A stretch of 64,000 nt of DNA. Source: Nocardia sp. CNY236. GTDB taxonomy: Bacteria; Actinomycetota; Actinomycetes; Mycobacteriales; Mycobacteriaceae. Numbering within the stretch: the first letter of the stretch is position 1; the number at the start of each line of letters is the position of its first letter. This document shows positions 9,549-20,540 of the stretch, one piece after another. Below the pieces are notes generated by a model, which was not told where the DNA came from, ran no database searches, and saw only the letters and a program-made list of their open reading frames with translations. The stretch lies in the NCBI RefSeq assembly GCF_000482385.1, contig NZ_AXVD01000002.1, positions 248,001-312,000 of the forward strand, written 5' to 3'. The translations under genes were made by a program, and so were the position numbers.

Positions 9549-10330
9549 GCGGCTCGCTGGCCACATTGCTCATGCGGGGCCTGCTGGCCGGTCTGGTCGC
9601 CGGGATCGTGGCCGCGACAGTCGGATACTTCATCGGCGAACCTCATTTGGATGCCGCGATAGCTCTCGAAGAGGCAGGCTCCGCATCCGAGCACGGCCAC
9701 TCCGATCACGGCGAATCATCGGGTGGGCATTCCCATGGTGAGGGTGAAGCACTGGTAAGCCGCACCGGCCAGAAGTTCGGGCAGTTCCTAGCGCTCGGAC
9801 TGGCGGGACTTGCCCTCGGTGCCTTGTACTCTTCGGTTGCACATGTCGTGCGGCGTTATACGTCGCTGCCCGGGCCACTGCTGGCAATGGTTCTGGGCGC
9901 TGCCGGCTGGGCGGCGATCGTGGCGGTGCCGTTCTTCAAGTATCCGGCCAATCCGCCGGCAGTGGGCAATCCGGATACCATGAACGAGCGGACGCTGCTG
10001 TGGCTGGCAACAGTATTGCTCGGGATCGCGGCCGTGGCTGCCGCGGTGGGGGCGTTTCGGGTCCTACGCGGTCGAATGTTGCCCACGCTCGGGTTGATCG
10101 GTGGCGTTGCCGCATTCGTTCTCGTGACGGCTGTCGGCTACATCGTCCTGCCGGGCGCCAACGAGGTGGGCACCGATTTCCCCGCTACGTTGCTGTGGCA
10201 GTTCCGAGTGGCATCGCTGGCCCAGACCGCGACGCTGTGGGCCTGCCTTGCGTTGGGCTTCGCGGCCCTCACCGAGTTCTCGGAACGAGCCCGCACGCCG
10301 GAAAATCGAGCGACCACATCGGTAGCCTGA
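9539..10330 (+). CDS. cbtA: Cobalt transporter subunit CbtA
   Basis: Membrane protein of the CbtA family, 263 residues, with about five to six transmembrane helices starting at MRGLLAGLVAGIVAATVGYF. A His-rich loop (HGHSDHGESSGGHSHGEGE) after the first helix is a likely metal-binding site. GTG 9539 overlaps the cbtB end by 10 nt; ATG 9572 is an alternative nearer the first helix. It works with CbtB in cobalt entry for B12 synthesis according to family knowledge. A strong hairpin follows the gene. Confidence 0.9.
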   Translation: MPLSGSLATLLMRGLLAGLVAGIVAATVGYFIGEPHLDAAIALEEAGSASEHGHSDHGESSGGHSHGEGEALVSRTGQKFGQFLALGLAGLALGALYSSVAHVVRRYTSLPGPLLAMVLGAAGWAAIVAVPFFKYPANPPAVGNPDTMNERTLLWLATVLLGIAAVAAAVGAFRVLRGRMLPTLGLIGGVAAFVLVTAVGYIVLPGANEVGTDFPATLLWQFRVASLAQTATLWACLALGFAALTEFSERARTPENRATTSVA

Positions 10331-10358
10331 TCCGCGCCCGCCAGGCTGGTCGCCCCGT

Positions 10359-10383
10359 TCCCCGCGCTTCGAGTGCGCGGGGA
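10359..10383. terminator. GC-rich hairpin between cbtA and osmC
   Basis: TCCCCGCGC (10359-10367) pairs with GCGCGGGGA (10375-10383) across a 7-nt loop. It sits in the 64-nt gap of two convergent genes, so it could end both transcripts. No T-run follows, as usual in high-GC actinobacteria. Confidence 0.6.
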
Positions 10384-10394
10384 CGAGGCGGTGG

Positions 10395-10841
10395 TCAGTA
10401 CGCAACGGCCGCCGTGTCGAGGGCGATGTGATCCACGCTCGCCAACGCCTTGCTCAATGGGCAACCCGCTTTCGCGGCGTGGGCCGCAGCCTGAAACGCA
10501 TCGGCTCCGATACCGTGGACGCGACCACGGACCTTCAATGCGACCGCGGTGATCCGAAAACCACCCACCGGGTCCAGGCCGAGAGTTACGTCCGCGGTGA
10601 TGTCCAGGCTATCCGGAACACCGCCTGCGTTGGCAATCTGCGCCGAGAGCGCCATCGCGTAGCACGACGAATGTGCGGCCGCAAGCAATTCCTCCGGACT
10701 GGTCGTACCATTCGCCGTGTCAGCGGAACGCTCGGGGAACGACACATCGTATTTCCCTATGCCTGAACTGGTCAGCTCGACCTGACCCGAGCCCTGGTGC
10801 AGGGTGCCGGTCCAAGCGGTGCGCGCGGTACGTGTGGGCAT
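10395..10841 (-). CDS. OsmC-family peroxiredoxin
   Basis: 148-residue OsmC/Ohr-type thiol peroxidase that would reduce organic hydroperoxides. The two family cysteines are present: one in HSSCYAMAL and one in KAGCPLSKAL, with the conserved Glu of SPEELLAAA. ATG 10841 gives MPTRTARTAWTGTL, the usual OsmC N-terminus; a longer upstream frame has no family similarity. It is transcribed away from a roughly 190-nt region containing the large inverted repeat at the clpC end. Confidence 0.88.
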   Translation of the reverse strand: MPTRTARTAWTGTLHQGSGQVELTSSGIGKYDVSFPERSADTANGTTSPEELLAAAHSSCYAMALSAQIANAGGVPDSLDITADVTLGLDPVGGFRITAVALKVRGRVHGIGADAFQAAAHAAKAGCPLSKALASVDHIALDTAAVAY

Positions 10842-11027
10842 CACGGTCCTTTCGCTGATGAACGTCCGACAACTCGGCACGAAACTACCCTCGTCCGCCC
10901 ATCGGCGGACCACCGGTCGGCCAATCCCAAAGCCCATGGGCAATGGTTTGGCCAATGCACCATCACGAGTAGTCACCCCCAACGGCAATCAAACAGTTAT
11001 CTCCATGGGAGAGTCCGGCTTCACAAC

Positions 11028-11078
11028 GACCAGAGGGTCTCGGTTCCACCGATTCGGTGGAACCGAGACCCTCTGGTC
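11028..11078. terminator. 25-bp perfect inverted repeat downstream of clpC
   Basis: Left arm 11028-11052 and right arm 11054-11078 are perfect reverse complements of 25 bases around a single central base. The element ends 9 nt from the clpC stop codon. It would form a very stable hairpin on either strand and probably terminates clpC transcription; no T-run follows. It is much longer than the other terminators in the window. Confidence 0.75.
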
Positions 11079-11087
11079 GAGTGAAAT

Positions 11088-13646
<2,559 letters not shown>

Positions 13647-13696
13647 CGCTCCCTCACTCTCCTGCTCCGACATTCTGGCAACAGACGCCGCAGTGC

Positions 13697-13708
13697 GTTG
13701 TGTACAAC
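13697..13708. promoter_or_regulatory. Small palindrome upstream of clpC
   Basis: GTTGT-GT-ACAAC, a 5-bp inverted repeat 51 nt upstream of the clpC start, in the presumed promoter region. It could be an operator for a Clp-gene regulator, but no match to a known motif is claimed. Confidence 0.3.
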
Positions 13709-13937
13709 CGTGGGCGTCAGCCTGCCATGAAGCCCGGGGGGTTGCGGCCCCCTCCTCCACTGTAGTTGGCGGGGGATGCTGCCGTCCGCCCGTCCACCCT
13801 ATTGGCGACAGCCGACGGCACCGTCATTCACTCATAACGTGAGCGATGCGGGATTCGTTTCCGACCAGGTTTTGCCCTCAGCGAACGGATGGCCGGACGG
13901 TCGCGGGACAGCGATCGGTTCAGGACGACCGCGTGGG

Positions 13938-14885
13938 TCAGGACGGCCTCCCGGTGAATGGAGCGATATAACTGCACGGCACCGGGCGAGGGTGCGCTGG
14001 ATCGAGTGCATTGAGCGCGAAGGCCGCCGCCCGGGGACTGCCCACAAGACCCGCATGCTCGCTGTAATCCGTCGGGCAACCGTCTTGAACCACGATGTTG
14101 GTGACGCCGACACCGTCCACCAACCCCGCGGTGTACGGGACCACCAATTCATCCCGAGCCGTCACGATATTCGTGTATGCGACGTCCGGGTGATAGACGC
14201 CATCCGCATTGAGCGCCATGACGAAATCCGAGTTCGGCGAGAATTGCACGCAAGATCGGCACAGTGCCTCGATGCCAGCGTCGTATGCCTCCCGCACACC
14301 CAGGAGCCCGAGGTACTCACGGACCTCCTCCAACCCGGCGTCGGTGCCCAGCCACGGAGGCGCCAATGCGACCAACTTGTCCACTTTTGCCGCTCCACCG
14401 AGCCGCTTGACGTAGTAATTTCCGATGAAGTTGCCCTGAGAGTGGCCGACGATATCGACCCGAGCGGCGCCGGTCGCGGCGAGCACCTGGTCGACGAATG
14501 CCGCGAGCTGCCCGGCGCTCTGCTCGATCGGAAGCATCCCACCAATGGCCGAACCGGGCCAGGGTATGTCGTAGTTTCCGAAGGTATCCGCATAGACGCA
14601 GTAGCCGTTGTTGACCAACAACGGCACGTAGACGCCCCAATTGGTCTGCTTTCCACCGCCGGTGCCGTGGGTGAGGACCACCGGGTTCGGATGTGCGGCG
14701 CCAGGTCGGCAGTTCCAGTCGTTGGCGCCGGGCAACGACCCGCCCGGATGCGCTATCTCGGCCAGAGTTCCGACAGAGAAGTCGTATTCGACTGGATATT
14801 GCTGGGCATGTGCGGCGCCGGACATGGCACCGGAAACGGCGACAAGCATTACGACGAGCAGAGACCAGCATCGAATACGGGGCAC
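13938..14885 (-). CDS. Secreted lipase/esterase, alpha/beta fold
   Basis: 315-residue exported hydrolase of the actinobacterial class-2 triacylglycerol lipase type. A signal peptide (RCWSLLVVMLVAVSGAMSG, cleavage near AHA-QQY) is followed by VVLTHGTGGG (oxyanion hole) and the nucleophile elbow GHSQGN. A conserved late His is in YSEHAGL. Several paired cysteines (NWNCRP, GYCVY, CRSC, DGCP, PCSY) suit an extracellular protein. GTG 14885 is chosen because GGAGG lies 6 nt upstream. It flanks clpC but has no visible operon partner. Confidence 0.85.
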   Translation of the reverse strand: MPRIRCWSLLVVMLVAVSGAMSGAAHAQQYPVEYDFSVGTLAEIAHPGGSLPGANDWNCRPGAAHPNPVVLTHGTGGGKQTNWGVYVPLLVNNGYCVYADTFGNYDIPWPGSAIGGMLPIEQSAGQLAAFVDQVLAATGAARVDIVGHSQGNFIGNYYVKRLGGAAKVDKLVALAPPWLGTDAGLEEVREYLGLLGVREAYDAGIEALCRSCVQFSPNSDFVMALNADGVYHPDVAYTNIVTARDELVVPYTAGLVDGVGVTNIVVQDGCPTDYSEHAGLVGSPRAAAFALNALDPAHPRPVPCSYIAPFTGRPS

Positions 14886-15065
14886 GGCAACCTCCACATT
14901 TGAAACCTGTTCTAGAACGATACCGCACCATCCAGGCACCGACTGCGCTCCAGCGAACTAGGAGCAAATGCCTCCGGTCTGGTGAGAACCCGACCGGATT
15001 TCGAGCTGACGCCTCCGTACCGTTGCGGCTGTCGGGGTAGCTCGACCCGACAAAAGGACGAAGGC

Positions 15066-15716
15066 CTACAAGTCCCGGTCGGAAATCAACCCGCTCTGCA
15101 TGGCCAGTCCGGCCAGGCGAACCCGTTTCTGGTTCTGTGGCAGATCCTCCACTCCGAACTTGGCGAACAACGTACGCAGATGAGTCTTGATCGCGTCGAC
15201 ACTGAGGAACAACTCCTCGGCGATCTGCTGGTTGGACGCCGGAGTGGCGAAACCCGCCCCATGCTTGTAAGGCCGGCACAACGCGACCAATACCGAGCGT
15301 TGCGTCGCGGTGAGCGAACGTGCCGTGGGAATCGAAGCGAGAGACGTCCGCGTCACGTCATCGGTCACACTCCCGAATTCGTGGAAAGAAACCCGGGACG
15401 TACCCACCCGGATGATGTCGCCCGCCATCAGTCTGTGCCTACCGGCAAGGCGATCGCCGTTGACGAAGGTGCCGTTGCGGGACAGACCGTCATCGATGAT
15501 GGTCCAGTGTGCCCCGAGATATTCGATCGCCGCGTGCAGCCGAGAGACCTCTGCGTCCCACCTCAGGGCGAGATCCGCATGCGAAGAACGCCCGATCGTG
15601 ACGCGGCCACGCTCCGGTGCGAGCACGAACTCCTGCTGCCGACCTGCGTCATCGGTAAAGCGTAAAAACGATCCGACGAATCCTGGCACTGCCCCGATAC
15701 CTCTCAACCTCTCCAT
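15066..15716 (-). CDS. FHA-domain protein with C-terminal helix-turn-helix
   Basis: 216 residues. An FHA phosphothreonine-binding domain (about residues 30-105; motifs VTIGRSSHADLAL, VSRLHAAIEY and LSRNGTFVNGDRL) is joined to a C-terminal segment of winged or LuxR-like HTH type (SNQQIAEELFLSVDAIKTHLRTLFAKFG). This architecture suggests a regulator controlled by Ser/Thr protein kinases, binding a phosphorylated partner. ATG 15716 has only a weak ribosome-binding site. It lies downstream of lsr2, separated by 148 nt. Target genes are not evident. Confidence 0.85.
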   Translation of the reverse strand: MERLRGIGAVPGFVGSFLRFTDDAGRQQEFVLAPERGRVTIGRSSHADLALRWDAEVSRLHAAIEYLGAHWTIIDDGLSRNGTFVNGDRLAGRHRLMAGDIIRVGTSRVSFHEFGSVTDDVTRTSLASIPTARSLTATQRSVLVALCRPYKHGAGFATPASNQQIAEELFLSVDAIKTHLRTLFAKFGVEDLPQNQKRVRLAGLAMQSGLISDRDL

Positions 15717-15864
15717 GCCGCCAGTGACTGTCGCACGTTTCCATGGTGCCGCGTCCGGGTATCCCCGGGCAAGATCGCTGTCGCCCGTGTTCGAAGCTCT
15801 ATCACAAAACAACACCGCCGTCCCGGCGTCACACGACTCGCCAGGACGGCGGACGACAATTGAA

Positions 15865-16224
15865 CTATCCCTTCGCGGCCTTGTTGTACGCATCGGTGAT
15901 GTCGGCAGAGATACGACCCCTCGCGGACACCTTGTGCCCATTCCGACGCGCCCATTCGCGAATTGCCGCACTTTGTTCCCGGTCGATGGTGACCCGACTC
16001 TTGGGAGCACCGGATGCAGCCGAGGAAGCTTTGACCCGACGCCTACCACTGACTCGACGCGCATTCGAAACCCACTCGTCCAAACCATCGCGAAGCTTCG
16101 CTGCATTTGCCGACGACAAGTCGATCTCGTATGACACACCGTCGATCGCGAACTCAATGGTCTCGTCCGCTATGGACTCACCGTCGACATCGTCGATCAG
16201 GCTAACGGTGACCTTCTTTGCCAT
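15865..16224 (-). CDS. lsr2: Lsr2 nucleoid-associated protein (H-NS-like)
   Basis: 119-residue xenogeneic silencer that bridges AT-rich DNA. The N-terminal dimerisation domain [16 protein letters not shown] and the C-terminal AT-hook-like DNA-binding core R-G-R ([16 protein letters not shown]) are both present. ATG 16224 matches the conserved start. It is next to lysS as in M. tuberculosis. AT-richer islands in this window, such as 35.9-36.2 kb, are natural candidate targets. Confidence 0.96.
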   Translation of the reverse strand: MAKKVTVSLIDDVDGESIADETIEFAIDGVSYEIDLSSANAAKLRDGLDEWVSNARRVSGRRRVKASSAASGAPKSRVTIDREQSAAIREWARRNGHKVSARGRISADITDAYNKAAKG

Positions 16225-16337
16225 GAGATGAACGTCCTCTCGAAATCGTGCGACCCGTATACTGGGCCGATTACCCGAGATAAGAATACCCCGAATTCCG
16301 GAAACTCCAACACGGAGTCGCTTCTTTGCAGTACTGG

Positions 16338-17894
16338 TCACCTAGTGACCGGACGCACAATTGGGAACAGTATCGTTTCTCGGATTCCCAATCCCGTCAG
16401 AGCCATCAACAAGCGATCGATTCCCATACCGGTTCCAGTGGTGGGCGGCATGCCATGCTCCATCGCGGCCAGGAAGTCCTCGTCCAGCACCATCGCCTCG
16501 GCATCGCCTTGCGCGGCCAACCGCGCCTGGGCAGCGAACCGTTCGCGCTGGACCACCGGATCGATCAATTCCGAATAGCCCGTTGCCAACTCGAAGCCGC
16601 GCACATAGAGATCCCACTTCTCCGTGACACCCGACAGCGTGCGATGCTGCCTCGTCAGCGGAGACGTCTCGACCGGGAAGTTGCGCACAAAAGTTGGCGC
16701 GTACAGCTTGTCGCCATACTGGTGTTCCCATAGTTCCTCGACGATTTTTCCGTGACCATAGCCCTTGTCTTGCGGAATTTCCAGCCCGACCCGATCGGCA
16801 AGCGCACGCAATTCGGCGATCGATGTTTCCGGGGTGACCGCGACACCCAGCGCATCCGACAGCGAAGGGTACATCTCGACAGTCGCCCACTCGCCACGCA
16901 GATCGTATTCGGTGCCGTCGGCCAGAGTCACCACCTGGGTACCGAACACCTCCTGGGCAACTTCTTGCACCAATTCGCGGATCATCACCGCCGAGTCGTC
17001 GTAGGTCCCATACGCCTGGTACGTCTCCAGCATCGCGAACTCGGGCGAATGCGTGGAGTCCGCACCTTCGTTGCGAAAGTTCCGATTGATCTCGAAAACC
17101 CGTTCCAAGCCACCGACTACACAGCGCTTCAAGTAGAGTTCGGGCGCAATGCGCAGGTAGAGGTCCATTTCCAGGGCATTCGAGTGCGTAACGAACGGTC
17201 GGGCCGCGGCCCCGCCGTGCAGCGTCTGCAACATCGGGGTCTCTACCTCGAGGAACTGCCTACGCTCGAGCGCCGCGCGTAGGGCACGCACCACAGCGAC
17301 CCGAGTACGCGCCATTTCCCGGGCCTCCGGGCGCACGATCAGATCCACATAACGCTGCCTTACCCGTGATTCCTCGTTCATCTCCTTGTGCGCCACGGGC
17401 AGTGGGCGCAGCGCCTTCGCCGCCATCAGCCAGGAGTCGGCCATGACACTCAACTCCCCGGTCCGCGAGGCGATGACTTCCCCATGCACGAAAACGAAGT
17501 CACCAAGATCGACATCGGCCTTCCAGGAGGCCAGCGCATCCGCGCCGACGCCGTTGAGTCCGACCATCGCCTGCAGCTTGGTTCCGTCGCCGTCCTGAAG
17601 CATGGCAAAACACAACTTGCCGGTATTGCGCATAAAAATCACACGGCCCGCAACGCCGACCTCATGGCCGGTCGTAGCGTCCGCGGGCAAGTCCGGATAT
17701 GCGGCCCGAATTTCTGCCAGGCTATGCGTGCGCGGGACGGCGACCGGATAGGCTTCACCGCCCGCCGAGAGTAGTCGCCGACGCTTGTCTCGCCGAATCC
17801 GTATCTGCTCTGGCGCGCCGTCGGTGTCGGACCCTATGGCAGGGCTCGAATCCGATGTCGACACGCTCGATGATGCAGAGTTCGGAGTGCTCAC
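16338..17894 (-). CDS. lysS: Lysyl-tRNA synthetase, class II
   Basis: 518 residues; charges tRNA-Lys. It has an N-terminal OB-fold anticodon-binding domain ([20 protein letters not shown]), then class II motifs: motif 2 [20 protein letters not shown] and motif 3 [18 protein letters not shown] 17894 gives an N-terminus like that of mycobacterial LysS; a TAGTGT -10 element 8 nt upstream suggests a leaderless mRNA. It sits upstream of lsr2 in the conserved order. Confidence 0.96.
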   Translation of the reverse strand: MSTPNSASSSVSTSDSSPAIGSDTDGAPEQIRIRRDKRRRLLSAGGEAYPVAVPRTHSLAEIRAAYPDLPADATTGHEVGVAGRVIFMRNTGKLCFAMLQDGDGTKLQAMVGLNGVGADALASWKADVDLGDFVFVHGEVIASRTGELSVMADSWLMAAKALRPLPVAHKEMNEESRVRQRYVDLIVRPEAREMARTRVAVVRALRAALERRQFLEVETPMLQTLHGGAAARPFVTHSNALEMDLYLRIAPELYLKRCVVGGLERVFEINRNFRNEGADSTHSPEFAMLETYQAYGTYDDSAVMIRELVQEVAQEVFGTQVVTLADGTEYDLRGEWATVEMYPSLSDALGVAVTPETSIAELRALADRVGLEIPQDKGYGHGKIVEELWEHQYGDKLYAPTFVRNFPVETSPLTRQHRTLSGVTEKWDLYVRGFELATGYSELIDPVVQRERFAAQARLAAQGDAEAMVLDEDFLAAMEHGMPPTTGTGMGIDRLLMALTGLGIRETILFPIVRPVTR

Positions 17895-17902
17895 GTCGCA
17901 CA

Positions 17903-17908
17903 ACACTA
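17903..17908 (-). promoter_or_regulatory. Candidate -10 element for leaderless lysS transcript
   Basis: TAGTGT on the minus strand, 8 nt before the GTG start. This spacing places the transcription start at or next to the start codon, and no ribosome-binding sequence lies between them. Confidence 0.5.
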
Positions 17909-18098
17909 GCGTGCACCAAAAATCGTTTTGCGGCCCGCCCGGACTTTGGCCCGCAGTAACGAAACGGTCTCGGTTCGGTTGAGCTTTCGGATACGGCCGG
18001 ACTGCGGGTGCGAAGACCGAAAAATAGCGTGCGTGCATAGATTGAGGTCGAAAACAGCTGCAGAGTGCGGTATTTCGAGACAGAAAGCGACCGGAGAA

Positions 18099-18533
18099 TT
18101 ACAGAGAGGCAAGCGCGGCGACCTCACGCGCGAAGTGGGCCGCGCCGACAGCGACGTGCTGCATCCGGGTCGCCTTCAATGCCCGATAGCCGCCGACGAG
18201 GTCGGTTGCCCGGCGCAATCCGAGTCGTTGTAGCGCTGCAACGGCCGAACTCGAGACATAGCCCTCGGAGCAGACGATGATCCACTCCACATCATGATCG
18301 GTCGCCAGGGCCAACCGAGCCGAACTCGACGGGTCCAACCGCCATTCCAGCGCATTGCGCTCGATTACCAAAGCACCGGGTAGGGTCCCCTCCCGCCCAC
18401 GCTGTGCCTGCGGCCGGATATCCACCAGAATGGCGCCCCTAGCCACCGCGTCGGGCAGTTCGCCGGCGTATACGCGGTTCAGGTGGGTCTGCGTGTTCGC
18501 CGACCTTCGGGCGATGGTCGAGTGGTTCATCAC
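18099..18533 (-). CDS. Rhodanese-like sulfurtransferase
   Basis: 144-residue single rhodanese domain. The active-site loop CSEGYVSSSA holds the catalytic Cys that carries persulfide sulfur; AILVDIRP and DLVGGYRALK are the other conserved rhodanese segments. It overlaps the cysteine dioxygenase gene by 4 nt (18530-18533), so both should be translated together. Likely role: handling sulfane sulfur during cysteine oxidation. This two-gene unit is inserted between coaX and lysS relative to the M. tuberculosis order. Confidence 0.88.
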   Translation of the reverse strand: MMNHSTIARRSANTQTHLNRVYAGELPDAVARGAILVDIRPQAQRGREGTLPGALVIERNALEWRLDPSSSARLALATDHDVEWIIVCSEGYVSSSAVAALQRLGLRRATDLVGGYRALKATRMQHVAVGAAHFAREVAALASL

Positions 18534-19129
18534 CGATCACCCTGGAGTTCATCGGTAAGGACAGTTCGGGTGCGCCGCAGAGTGCCCTGAACGGTCACCT
18601 CGTAATACGACATGGCAGTGAGCGGCGGAGAATACGCGTGCACACTGAGCGTCCGAACGGCGGGCGCGGTGAAATCGGTATCGCCGACCGCACCGGTGGG
18701 CATGCACGTGACGTCGTGTACCCAACCGATCGGGAATCCTGCTCGATCACCCTCGCTCAGGGTGCGGCGCTGTAGTTCGGTTCCGTTCCAGCGGTATTCG
18801 GACAGTGCACCACTGAGCACGGTGAGCGCACCGAGGGATCCAGCATGGTCGTGGAGCGCGGTCGAGGCGCCTGGCGCCCAGTTGATCAACCACACGTCGA
18901 CCTCGTCTTCGACCGACAGTCTGATCGCCCAACGCGTATCGGCCGACCGATCGCCGCGTACAGAATCGTAGAAGTCGGCCGATATTCCTTCGGAGTAGAC
19001 GTCGGTCAAACACACCAGATCGGCCAGACGCCACCGGGTGGGCGAGACGAGTCCAGATGGCCGGTCCAACGGCACGGTGGACGCAGAGGCACCGAATAGC
19101 GGGAATACAGGACGTTGCGAAGAACGCAT
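18530..19129 (-). CDS. Cysteine dioxygenase-family cupin
   Basis: 199 residues; thiol dioxygenase, probably oxidising L-cysteine to cysteine sulfinate with Fe(II). The iron ligands are visible as His93 and His95 (ALHDH) and His138 (WVHDV). The conserved C-terminal AYSPPLTAMSYYE contributes the active-site Tyr166. There is Gly near the position of the mammalian cross-linked Cys, as usual in bacteria. GGAG lies upstream of ATG 19129. A short Cys-Cys leader peptide and an attenuator-like structure lie in the 5' leader, pointing to control by cysteine supply. Confidence 0.88.
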   Translation of the reverse strand: MRSSQRPVFPLFGASASTVPLDRPSGLVSPTRWRLADLVCLTDVYSEGISADFYDSVRGDRSADTRWAIRLSVEDEVDVWLINWAPGASTALHDHAGSLGALTVLSGALSEYRWNGTELQRRTLSEGDRAGFPIGWVHDVTCMPTGAVGDTDFTAPAVRTLSVHAYSPPLTAMSYYEVTVQGTLRRTRTVLTDELQGDR

Positions 19130-19154
19130 GAGCGAATCTCCAGGAGGTTGTGTC

Positions 19155-19206
19155 GGTCGAGGTCAGATGGTCGGCCTCGATCGGTCGAGGCCGGTCAGCC
19201 TCGACA
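19155..19206 (-). promoter_or_regulatory. Attenuator-like four-segment RNA in the cysteine dioxygenase leader
   Basis: On the minus strand four mutually complementary segments follow in order: segment 1 TGTCGAGGC (19198-19206, within the leader peptide), segment 2 GGCCTCGA (19185-19192), segment 3 TCGAGGCC (19173-19180) and segment 4 CCTCGACC (19155-19162). Segments 1:2, 2:3 and 3:4 can pair in alternation; 2:3 is a perfect 8-bp stem with a 4-nt loop. This is the classic amino-acid attenuator layout. No T-run is present, so Rho or translational coupling may be involved. Confidence 0.65.
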
Positions 19207-19224
19207 ACACTCCTGCGCACTCAT
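19195..19224 (-). CDS. Cys-Cys leader peptide (9 residues)
   Basis: ATG at 19224 encodes MSAQECCRG and stops with TGA; two consecutive TGT cysteine codons sit just before segment 1 of the attenuator-like RNA. No ribosome-binding sequence precedes the ATG, and TACGAT (19240-19245, minus strand) is a plausible -10, so the message is near-leaderless. Poly-cysteine leaderless leader peptides controlling sulfur operons are known in mycobacteria. Too short for any homology test; the call rests on codon content, position and the adjoining structure. Confidence 0.6.
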   Translation of the reverse strand: MSAQECCRG

Positions 19225-19301
19225 GAAGAACACCAACGCATCGTATCAGGATGCTGTGCAGTTTCTACACGTGGCCGTTTCATCACGCCGTGTACGGCAC
19301 G

Positions 19302-20090
19302 TCACCTGCGGCGCTGGTTGCGCTCGAAGACCAACCGCAGCCCAGTCAGCGTGAGATAGGGATCATGGTTGTCGATGGTCTCGGACTCCGGGATGATCAG
19401 CGGAGCGGTCGCGCCGGTCGCCACCACGGCGACGTCGTCACCGGCGAATGCCGCCAACTCGTCGCGAATCCGATCGATCAGCCCATCGACCAACCCCGCG
19501 AAACCGAACACCGCCCCCGACTGCAGACACTCCATGCTGTTCTTCCCCAGCACGGAACGCGGTTTGGTCAACTCGGCACGCCGCAATGCACTGCGCTCCA
19601 CCAACGCTTCCATGGAGACTTCCACGCCTGGGGCGATGACTCCGCCGAGAAACTCCCCTTTCTCGGAAACCAGATCCACACAGATCGCCGTACCGAAGTC
19701 GACGACAATCGCCGGGGACGAATACCGTTGATGGACCGCGAGGCAGTTGACGATTCGGTCCGCGCCTACTTCCTTCGGGTTGTCGACCAACAGTGGAATC
19801 CCGGTACGCACGCCGGGTTCCACCAATACGTGTGGTACATGCCCCCAGTACTGGCGGAACATTCCGCGCAGTTCCCGCAGCACCGGAGGGACCGTCGAGA
19901 GCGCGCAGACGCCGATCACTTCGTCCAACTGCGCACCGACCAGCCCACGTACCTGCATCGCGAATTCATCGGCGGTCAACAGCGAGTTGGTATGCATCCG
20001 CCAGTGCCGCACCAGTGTCGCATGGGCCCCGCTGCCGGAGAAGAGCCCGAGTTCGATACTGGTGGTTCGGACATCGATGGCCAACAACAT
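19302..20090 (-). CDS. coaX: Type III pantothenate kinase
   Basis: First committed step of CoA synthesis, phosphorylating pantothenate. It has 262 residues. The ASKHA-fold phosphate motif is [10 protein letters not shown], the pantothenate-binding motif is G-A-D-R in EVGADRIVN, and the second phosphate motif is [13 protein letters not shown]. Family members need a monovalent cation. It follows panD by 17 nt in the panC-panD-coaX unit and is therefore co-transcribed with the pantothenate pathway. Confidence 0.94.
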   Translation of the reverse strand: MLLAIDVRTTSIELGLFSGSGAHATLVRHWRMHTNSLLTADEFAMQVRGLVGAQLDEVIGVCALSTVPPVLRELRGMFRQYWGHVPHVLVEPGVRTGIPLLVDNPKEVGADRIVNCLAVHQRYSSPAIVVDFGTAICVDLVSEKGEFLGGVIAPGVEVSMEALVERSALRRAELTKPRSVLGKNSMECLQSGAVFGFAGLVDGLIDRIRDELAAFAGDDVAVVATGATAPLIIPESETIDNHDPYLTLTGLRLVFERNQRRR

Positions 20091-20107
20091 GTCTCGGTCG
20101 CCGGTTC

Positions 20108-20527
20108 TCAGACGACCGACAGGCTGCGCGGCGAGGTCAGACCCGAGCCCTCTGGGGCATGCGCGGGGTCCGAACCCAGCTCCACCGGACGGTTTCGCTG
20201 GTCCACGAACACGACCTTGGGGTCGTACTCGGTCAACTCCTGCTCGTCGAGCTGACCGTAGGCGATCACGATGACCAGATCCCCGGGATGGACCAGGTGC
20301 GCCGCGGCCCCGTTGATCCCGATCACTCCGGACCCCCGCTCGCCGGCGATGACATAGGTCTCGAGCCGGGCCCCATTGTCGATGTCCACAATGCAGACCT
20401 GCTCGCCTTCCAATAGGTCGGCGGCATCGAGCAGATCCTGGTCCACCGTCACCGAGCCGACATAGTGCAGATCGGCGTGTGTCACGGTCGCCCGGTGGAT
20501 CTTCGACTTCATCATTGTGCGCAGCAA
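20108..20527 (-). CDS. panD: Aspartate 1-decarboxylase (pyruvoyl enzyme)
   Basis: Makes beta-alanine from aspartate for pantothenate synthesis. It has 139 residues. The self-cleavage site Gly24-Ser25 lies in HYVGSVTVD and generates the pyruvoyl group at Ser25. [16 protein letters not shown] is the canonical N-terminus and [16 protein letters not shown] the conserved core. It lies 13 nt after panC and 17 nt before coaX. Confidence 0.96.
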   Translation of the reverse strand: MLRTMMKSKIHRATVTHADLHYVGSVTVDQDLLDAADLLEGEQVCIVDIDNGARLETYVIAGERGSGVIGINGAAAHLVHPGDLVIVIAYGQLDEQELTEYDPKVVFVDQRNRPVELGSDPAHAPEGSGLTSPRSLSVV

Positions 20528-20540
20528 GGCATCGCCCTTT

